From Oscheius sp. JU75 (lineage: Eukaryota; Nematoda; Chromadorea; Rhabditida; Rhabditidae): a stretch of 64,000 nucleotides of DNA. The stretch lies in the NCBI GenBank assembly GCA_037178855.1, contig JASJZC010000002.1, forward strand, positions 4,216,001-4,280,000, in the 5' to 3' direction. Made by a program: the position numbers and the translations under genes. Shown one piece after another: positions 56,938 through 64,000 of the stretch (its first letter is position 1; each line of letters starts with the position of its first letter). The notes under the pieces were generated by a model. The model saw nothing but the letters and a program-made list of their open reading frames with translations. It was not told the origin of the DNA and searched no databases.

Positions 56938-57200
56938 AGTCGGCTATGCCGCCTGGTCGGCGGTTTTATTGAGCTCCGAGTCATCCATTGCTAAGAAACT
57001 CTCCAAGGAGCAAAAGCAATAATTTCCTTTTTACAATTAAAGCAATCAAAACAATAGCTTGCTAACTCAAAAAAGTTTCTCAATGCATTAGCTTGACTTG
57101 TCTTGACAGAAAAGTCCACAAACATTGTCAAGTGTTATCCCAGATTAGAGTTGACTTGTGTCGCAGACGGACGCCTCTTGCAAATTGTAAAAGTAGGATA
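56938..57200 (+). repeat. Dispersed repeat, single-arm copy
   Basis: Same unit as the left arm of the foldback at 12865-13240: cagtcggctatgccgcctgg, ggcggttttattgagctcc, cttgacagaaaagtcc, gtgttatcccagattaga and cgcagacggacgcctcttgc. About 260 bp and most of its length aligns by eye. No inverted partner follows here. Confidence 0.8.
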
Positions 57201-57538
57201 TGAGCTCTATACCGTCCCCTAACTACACTGTACAAGCCAATAGACTTTCAAACAGCTAATGCTACTCACGGTCAATCCAAAATCCAGCCAGAAAGCTGCT
57301 TGAGTTGAGCTACCGTCAGAAACTATTAAGTCACAACTTGTCGTCTAATCCTTCGACAACTTTTGATTTGTTAGCTATGCTACGAAAAATAAAAAGAAAG
57401 ATGAAGTATAACCTCTCTCTACAAGGTCTATTGTTGTTTACCTCGTCTCTAGAAACGCATTACCCCCGTGCCCGAAATCTGATAATGATTTTTTCCACCT
57501 GTTTTCTCTGACGCTGGTTCAATTTGATTCATTACAGA

Positions 57539-60157
57539 ATGATGCAGCCACCTTTGATGTCTAGACCCGACTCACGCCGAGTCTCCCTACCAACCACACT
57601 GATGAGTCCTCGTCTGTATCCAGCCGGCTGTCGTCTCAGTCCGACCATCTCTCCTACTCGACTCTCTCCAATCAAATCACCGACCAGAAGGTAACTTCCC
57701 TTCAATTTCTTCCCTCCCAAAAGTCAATCACGCTTCGGCTTCCACAAAAAAGTGTCTCTCCCTTCTCATTGGAGACAATTGCCTTGACCTCTGGCTGCCG
57801 TCTTCAATTTGAATTTTAAGCGAGTCCATTTTCTAAGAATAATGGTCTTTATTTTTCAACAGAGCTGTTTTCCGTCTCCTCGATATCAAATGGTCAAGTC
57901 GCCTACTCTCTAGCTTTTAGGGCTTCCCTCAGATGAATGACATCCAAAATAGAAACCGAATGCTAGATTTTCATGCGAATTAAGCGGAAGCTCTCCTGAA
58001 TTTTACGGATTTTGCAACGTATCTGACCAAAATTCAATCTCAAGAACGTAGTTAGGAGAACCAAGAGATTGGAATGATTTGCACCTAAAGGTCAACCAGA
58101 TGTTGTTAGATATCGACTCAGTTTCCGAGCGAAACCTTCAAGGAAGTACAATTTCCGGCTTTCAGCTCAGAAACTGAGAGCACTCTTATTGTATAGCTGG
58201 GCATGCGAGTCTTGTTTTGACACTTGGGCCGTCGTCATGAATCTCTTTCACGTCGGGAGAGGTCAAGACCCGTAATAATAACGCATCTTCCTCCATCTGA
58301 TTTGCGTCAATGTCCTCTCATTTAGATCGCTGCCACCCACACCCCCGACGCCGCGTCGTTCTCTCCCAGGGACGCCGAGATCCCCGACTCCGACACCAAG
58401 GTATCCTTCAGGGAATTCTCTCGAGGAAAGAGTCTCTTTGCAGAAGCGGCAGTCCTCGACCTTTGAGTCCACGACGTCTGCTCCCTGACGTTGACGAACA
58501 TTTTCAGTCCTCCAGTAGCTCCAGGTATCTCACGATCTAAGTGGATTCTCCCGCGGGATTATTTGAATAACAAGGGGGCTTGAGCATATTTTTGGATCCG
58601 AACTTGCCTCGAAAAGACAAAGGAAATCTGATAGTTTATTTTCAGTGCTGAACACACTCCTCATCACGGTCGTCGACGACGCTATCGCTACTCCAAGTAT
58701 GTTTCTTCCTTTTGTGTTCTGGAACAGAGAGGAAACATAATTGGGACTAATCCATTTTGATGCAATCCCTCCAATAGCTCCCCAATCCTTTTTGGGGACA
58801 AATCTTGTTGCAGCGTCTCTGAAAGAGAGAAGCCCATGTTTTGACGTTTTGTTCGAAGCGCAAGGATTATTTTTGAGTCTCTCTGCAATATTTCTAGTTC
58901 CTCTACCAATTTCGAACCTCCCCCACAGGAAATGGCTTCATAGTCACGCCCTCGAAATAATCCATATTTACATCAGCTGCTCTTCCTTTACTTTTTCCCC
59001 TGCCCTTACGTCATTGTCCTACCCATATCGTGAGATTTTCAGGTATCAATCTTCGTTCCGCGACTCTGGCATCATGGACTCCGAGTCTAATGTTTGTTGT
59101 CTTCTTTCGACCCCAACAATTTTTGATTTATAGTGGGGTCAAGTGGGTCGAGCCGAGTCTCATGAGGGACAACTACGCAGTTTTGCCTATAAATACGGAT
59201 CTGTATTTGATAATGGCTACGAGGCCAAGGAGATGCCTCAAGAGGAGAAGAAACCTGGTAGGTTCTGATATCCATAGTCGTCATTCTGTCTCCAGAGAGT
59301 CTTGTGATTCTGTCACTTTCAGGCGATAACCGCCGCGCCACGTGTCCCGAGATTTGCCTCTTTCCACCGACTAATCGACCTTCGAGAAGAGTTGTTCTCC
59401 GGGTCTACGGGGAGAAGAATTCGGGAAAGAAGACTCTTCTTCATCAACTGCACAGGCATGCTTCGAACACCCACGATGAGGTCATGGGTTAGTTTGATTA
59501 CACAGACATTCTTTTGCTCCTTCTTCCCATCGGAACCCCCTAGTTTCAGTAGATGATGATGATGGTACCGGGAGAAGAAGTAGCTTCCTTCTGAACGGAG
59601 AAGAGATTCGCCTAGAACTTCTGATAGAAGCAGCTCTTGAAGTGAGTGTAAATAAGGAAAACATCATTATCTTTCCATTTCAGATGGAACCATTCTCTTG
59701 CAACTTACCTGTCTATATCATTATGTACTCTGTCGATAGTCGCGAATCTTTCCATTATGCTCAGCAGTTGTTAAGCAGGTTTGTTTAAGAAATACTGAAA
59801 GACTATGAGAGGCTTTAGGATAGCTCAAATGCACGCGGATAAGCCGACGAGAACAATTCTGGTGGGGAACAAACTGGATTTGAAAAGGAACCAAGTAGTC
59901 ACCTCTATTGGTAAGAACATTAACCGCTGCGGCTATCTAAAGAACTGGATTCAGAAGGAAAGTGTATGTCGAAGATCTACAAGAGCAGCTATGTCGAAGT
60001 CTCGGCCCTTCTCGGAATGAATTTGGACGTCCTGTGGGCTGAACTTATTCGTCAGCTCGAGCACCCGGGAGAGACGACCTGGATGGAAAGAGTCGTGAAT
60101 AGAGGAAAAGTCTTTGCAAAGTCGTGCGAAACTATCATCAAAATGATTGCAGCCTGA
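57539..60157 (+). CDS. RGK-like small GTPase with long N-terminal extension
   Basis: The ATG pair 57539/57542 lies directly after an attacag acceptor (57531-57537). The N-terminal half is Ser/Pro/Arg-rich (LPPTPPTPRRSLPGTPRSP and similar), spread over several small exons with a 635-nt first intron. The GTPase domain follows: RVVLRVYGEKNSGKKTLLHQ (G1-like), LELLIEAALEMEPF where DxxG would be, VYIIMYSVDSRESFHYA, TILVGNKLDLKRN (G4) and VEVSALLG (G5). Long extensions, absence of DxxG and YSV..R.SF are typical of RGK proteins (Rad, Rem, Gem/Kir), which restrain voltage-gated calcium channels. The C-terminus lacks a CAAX box, again as in RGK. The P-loop GEKNSGKKT is unusual. Stop TGA 60155-60157, AATAAA 60237-60242. 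Confidence 0.75.
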
Positions 60158-60899
60158 ATATTTCCCATATCGTACATATTGTGTGTTACCCATTGTGATC
60201 CCGCCTCCAGTTTGGTATTTTGCTACTTGTACGTCTAATAAATGGTTTGTAACGTGTTTCGAAAAAGCGACAAAAAAAAGGAGAGGCAGGCTTGTTATCA
60301 TCGTGTGACTGAGTGACAATTAGCTCCTCCTCATCGAGCTCATCCTCTCCTCCCGTGGACTGATAATCCTCATCCAGCCAATTTTCGACCTAGACTTTCA
60401 GTGTTCTTTTTGTTCGCTTCTCTTTCAGTCTTTTCCAAAGATCAAGTAGACAGATTCGAATCTTCTTTTGAAAAGGACTAATTTTACGGGGTGGTGAGCA
60501 GAAGATAGTCTAGCATTTATATATTTTGCTGGTTGTGGTCCCATCTCGGTTATCAATCTCTTTCTAAGGCTGGGAGATTCATTTTGGATGGATAGACTGT
60601 ATAAAGAAGATTCTGTGTTTGTTAATCGACCGTAATCATGTTTGGACAACAGTATATCTTGCTCCGTAAAAACCGAGGCTGTTCTCCGTTACTGCCGACA
60701 AACATTCTCAAAAGAAGAAGCCCTAGAAAAAACTGTACATGCTTCCGAGAACTTTAGACGAGGGGATTTCTAAAAGCTGTACATACTTCAACCAATAAGA
60801 AATTTCAAAAATTGCAATGCTAACAATTGCATTTTCTTGATCTTTTTCTTTTGGACATTTAACAATAACAGTGAGTTACCAGAAACAGATGTCCCGCCG
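60158..60899. other. Intergenic spacer between RGK-like gene and IFT140
   Basis: It holds the RGK 3' end (AATAAA at 60237-60242) and the IFT140 promoter. No other gene is seen. Confidence 0.5.
60237..60242 (+). terminator. AATAAA poly(A) signal of the RGK-like gene
   Basis: 80 bp after TGA 60155-60157. Confidence 0.6.
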
Positions 60900-60913
60900 G
60901 TTGCCATGGAAAC
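60900..60913 (+). promoter_or_regulatory. X-box (RFX/DAF-19 site) upstream of IFT140
   Basis: gttgccatggaaac matches the classic X-box of ciliary genes (GTTGCC AT GGAAAC). It lies 17 bp before a short ATG-starting leader (60931) and 97 bp before the ATG in frame with the WD domain (61011). Confidence 0.88.
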
Positions 60914-61010
60914 GCGTGACCACTTCCACCATGGAGTCTAATAAAGGGTAAGTCGCCTTTTCTTTTCTGATTCGATCAAAACAGCTCCAAAAATAATAAG
61001 AAGATTAAGG

Positions 61011-64000
61011 ATGGCTTCCAATACTATGATGCAGTGGTCAACATGTGCCAATTACCTCGCAGTCGCCTCCATCACAGCTGAAGAACAAGGACAGGTCGAG
61101 TTCATCACTTCTTCTGTGAGTTTCTTCTCTCACAAAGGAAAAGTAAAAATAACTAGGGAGCGAAGCACGAGACAATAATATCACGATCCTGTCGGGTCAC
61201 CTCCCTCCAATGGCATTTGACCGAGCCTACGATGGCAGTCGGCTGGACAGACGGCAATTTCACTGTCAACTGTCTACGAGAGAATGCTCAAGGTTGTAAG
61301 TCTCTCAGGCTCAGGAAACGTTAGTCATTTTCAGCGGTCACTATTCCTCTTCCACAAGAAGCAGCAATCTTTCATGTTGAGTGGTCTCACAATGGGAAAG
61401 TACTCTGTGTTGTCGACAAGGTTAGTTCTAGAAGAGTACAGTAATCTTGAGTTCAGACTGGTCACGTTCATCTCTACTCCTATAACTCTCGATCAGGAGA
61501 TCTGGTTCATGTGGGAGACTACGATCTTCATGAGAAGCCCACAGCTGCGAGCAAGATGTTCTTTCGACAGTAGGGCTCTGCTTTTTTCAAGAGATCGTAT
61601 TTCCAGACGACAAACCATCATTGAGGGACCAACAGAGTTGAACGGAGTCGAAGAGACAAACGCAATCGAGGACGAGGAGCTGAAAATGGCAAATTTGGAC
61701 AAGGCTCTGAAAGAGAGAAACAGAAGAATGGGGACCCGACGAATGTCAGCCTTCGGTCCTCCCAGTGGAACGGCGTTTCTGGTGGCTACAGACAGAAATA
61801 CTCTTTATACGATCAGCGATCAGGGCATCAAAGACGAGATTTTCACGGTAACTTTCTTCGAGACAGTATAAAAAGGTTCAGTTTGATCAAAATGCCGTCT
61901 ATGTGGGCTACTATGACGAGAAAAATCTGTTAATGGTCATGAGCAGCGACCAGTTCCTTCATCAGCTCGAAATGCAAAATGAGAATTGGTCGGAGAGGTG
62001 GAAGGTCAAGCTCGGAGGCAAAGATATGGACATTTATCGGTTCCTCCTACTCGATGGTTTATTCATGACCGCCTTCCGTTCGAAAGACATCCGAGTCTGG
62101 GATCTGGCTGCCGAGGAGACCACTGCCATGGCTCTCACTGTAAGGCTCCTCTTTTCTGTACTTCAAAGTTCAGGAAGCGAAAGGGTTCACAGAAAACGAG
62201 GTCTGTCTCTGTGTAGCCTATTCTCGACGCAAGGGAACCATCACCGCTGGAACGAATCTCGGGAGAGTGGCAAACTGGAGAAAGAGACAGGGTGAGAAGA
62301 GGATGGAGACGACCTGGAGACTTCAAATGGCTAACCAGATTGGAGAGGAGGAAGTACAAGACGTCTCCTGGTCTCCACTGCACCCAGTCTTGGCTGTCAA
62401 CACAGGTAGTGGGATCACGATTCTCCGGGACGAGCACAATATTGTTTCGATGAGGAACAAGGTACATGTTTATAGAATAGTCACTACAACAAAGTAACAG
62501 ATAGCAGTCATACAATCAGGACCGACGTCTTTCACGCTTCTCAATGTTACCACGGGAGTCAATCAGGAACTGAAACTGGCTGGTCCACCCTCAGGAGTAC
62601 ATATCGTAGACAAACAGTTGGTCGTCTGGACCAAAGATACTGTAAGTGGGTGATAAACGTTCAGTCAACAAGTATAGGTTCTCACCTTCGACGTACAAAC
62701 ATCATTGGCTACTATTCAATCGACAGCTTTCGCCTGTGCAACAACTGATGTCATTATCAACCAACAGACCCTATACTGTGTTGAAAAGGACAAGATCAAC
62801 GCAAGAACTCTACAGGTTAGTGGTCAGATAAAAGCAATCAATGGCTTTTAGGGAACTGTTAGACAAGTTATCACTCTTCCGGAGATGGAAGGAGACCCGG
62901 TATTGTTGAGTCAGAACCGTAACTGGCTCGCCGTAGCCACTACCAATGGGTTTATCCGCATCTACGACGTATCGAAAAAGTAAAAGCCTTTTTAAAAAAA
63001 AAGAATTCGAATTTAGGGAAGCCCGCCAGGAACACCATTCAAAATACATCGTCGAAGCAGTCGAAAGCTTCTGGAAGTGGGCCACGGTGCGGATCAACAT
63101 TGCGGGAAGCAGAGTGGCCTGCACTTTTTATGAGGTCAGTTGGTGGGATGTAGGACTGCGTCCTGGTACAATTAGGTTGCCGAGGTCGTGGGTCTCCAGC
63201 GAACAGGACATCTCTTTTCGCATGGACCACGGACAAGAGGACAGGGGACTGGGAACTGGGGACAAGGGACGAGGTACATCCTACGGGACTGCAACCAGAA
63301 CTCAACAAAACTAGCATGGGCTACCAGGGCGCATAGTCCTACAACCCACCAACTGAGTTCTAGTTGCAATCCCGTAGGATGCCCCTTGTCCCTTGTACCT
63401 TGCCCCTCCGATGTCCTGCTCGATGTTCTTTTCGCTATAGACCCACAACATTGGCAGCCTAAATGTACCACTAGGAAAGCATGCTGACACTCATATCGAA
63501 TGGGTGAGAAAAGTCTCATTCTAAACTGGGAGATTGGGCTATACACCCTTTTCAAAAAAACATATAGTCCGCTTACCCAGTTGGTGATATTACGATTAAT
63601 TTTCGATATTAGGCAGAAAACGTGATGAGCGAGAAAGTGGTAGTCTTTGACGCCGAGACTGATACCGTATCGTTCTTCTCCTTCGACAAGGGCATGACTG
63701 ATCAGCAGGAATATGAGGCTGAAGCCGAAATGGCGGCAATAACTTCGCAAAGACCGGTTACAGCTGCTGCGAGGTTTGTTCAGGAACTGTTTTGTTCATA
63801 TAAGCTTAGAAAAATGGAACGGGAACAATCGCGGTACCGTATGATGCTCCATCGACCAAGCGCGATTCATTGGGACGAGGCAGACGAACGGTTTTTGGTC
63901 TGCGAAGCCCAATCCCATACGGCTGAGGTTCTTGAGAATTTGGTATGTTTTGCGAGATAAAAAGAGTCAAAGTTCTAGGTTCTGTCAATGTTCGTGACGG
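61011..64000 (+). CDS. ift-140 (che-11): IFT140 intraflagellar transport protein (IFT-A), 3' truncated by window
   Basis: IFT140 is a core IFT-A subunit needed for retrograde ciliary transport. Only the N-terminal WD40 part is inside the window: MMQWSTCANYLAVASIT, RVTSLQWHLTEPTMAVGW, DIRVWDLAAEETTAMALT, then VQDVSWSPLHPVLAVNTG, INQQTLYCVEKDKINART, NWLAVATTNGFIRIYDVSK and VVVFDAETDTVSFFSFD, in the same order as known IFT140. ATG 61011 is in frame. ATG 60931 (MESNKG) reaches this frame only if an unusual AG inside aataataag is used, so it may belong to a leader. One intron, 63135-63612, is 478 nt, mostly inverted-repeat sequence; the others are near 40 nt. The last exon runs off the edge after LSMFVT. 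Confidence 0.92.
63135..63475. repeat. Inverted-repeat element filling an IFT140 intron
   Basis: Three blocks occur as A-B-C on +, then inverted. A: cagttggtgggatgtaggac (63137) vs gtcctacaacccaccaactg (63345). B: aggttgccgaggtcgtggg (63172) vs cccacaacattggcagcct (63443). C: tcctacgggactgcaacc (63277) vs ttgcaatcccgtaggatg (63364). Inverted order is A'-C'-B', so the second copy is circularly shifted relative to the first. The first block begins at the splice donor (63135). Confidence 0.7.

Larger units (their letters stand above)
53831..57538. other. Long intergenic region upstream of CTLD and RGK genes
   Basis: 3.7 kb between the starts of two divergent genes. It contains one protein-like open stretch (53868-54068), a (CT)12 microsatellite (54471-54494) and a copy of the dispersed repeat (56938-57200). 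Elsewhere the open frames are unremarkable and no RNA gene was recognised. Confidence 0.45.

Overview
The window is metazoan, almost certainly nematode, nuclear DNA. Genes are dense and on both strands. Most introns are about 38-60 nt, start with GT and end in TTTCAG-like acceptors, and several neighbouring genes meet tail to tail with only tens of bases between stop codons. Nematode assignment rests on the gene content: a DB-module secreted protein, a two-repeat pepsin-inhibitor-3 protein, a CHK/DUF1679 kinase-like protein, a nematode-type HNF4-like nuclear receptor, a trehalose-6-phosphate synthase with the nematode phosphatase-like tail, a LECT-2-type protein and a Shank without SH3 domain. 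The clade cannot be fixed from sequence alone. No rRNA, credible tRNA, SL RNA or CRISPR array was seen.

Layout. 1-6315: long pyrimidine-rich region without a recognisable gene, upstream of Shank. 6316-11823 (+): Shank. 12160-14457 (-): CHK kinase-like, with a foldback repeat in its one long intron. 14737-16407 (-): DB-module secreted protein. 17661-18459 (+): Castor-type zinc fingers, tail to tail with an apolipoprotein-L-like gene (18552-20642, -). 21540-23852 (-): ArfGAP2/3. 24841-25503 (+): pepsin-inhibitor-3. 25551-26361 (-): CoA-type Nudix. 26531-27516 (-): LRRC57. 27856-36828 (+): EPG-5, the largest gene. 37002-44610 (-): trehalose-phosphate synthase with a 2.66 kb intron that holds two opposite-strand genes, ARL3 and a new cysteine-rich secreted protein. 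45507-46650 (-): LECT-2-like. 49536-51812 (+): nuclear receptor, followed after 3 nt by a Q/M/N/G-rich ORF (51816-52519, +). 52719-53830 (-): two-CTLD C-type lectin. 57539-60157 (+): RGK-like GTPase. 61011-64000 (+): IFT140, cut by the window edge.

How parts fit together. ARL3 and IFT140 are ciliary genes, and each has a 14-bp X-box palindrome (the RFX/DAF-19 site) 60-100 bp upstream of its start codon, so this animal probably controls ciliogenesis through the conserved RFX regulon. ArfGAP2/3, EPG-5 and LRRC57 are membrane-traffic or housekeeping genes. Shank, LECT-2, the RGK GTPase, the zinc-finger protein and the nuclear receptor are neuronal or regulatory candidates, and several of these have the longest upstream regions. 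Three of the unusually long introns (CHK, ArfGAP, IFT140) contain inverted-repeat sequence, which suggests that short foldback elements are a main source of intron growth in this compact genome.
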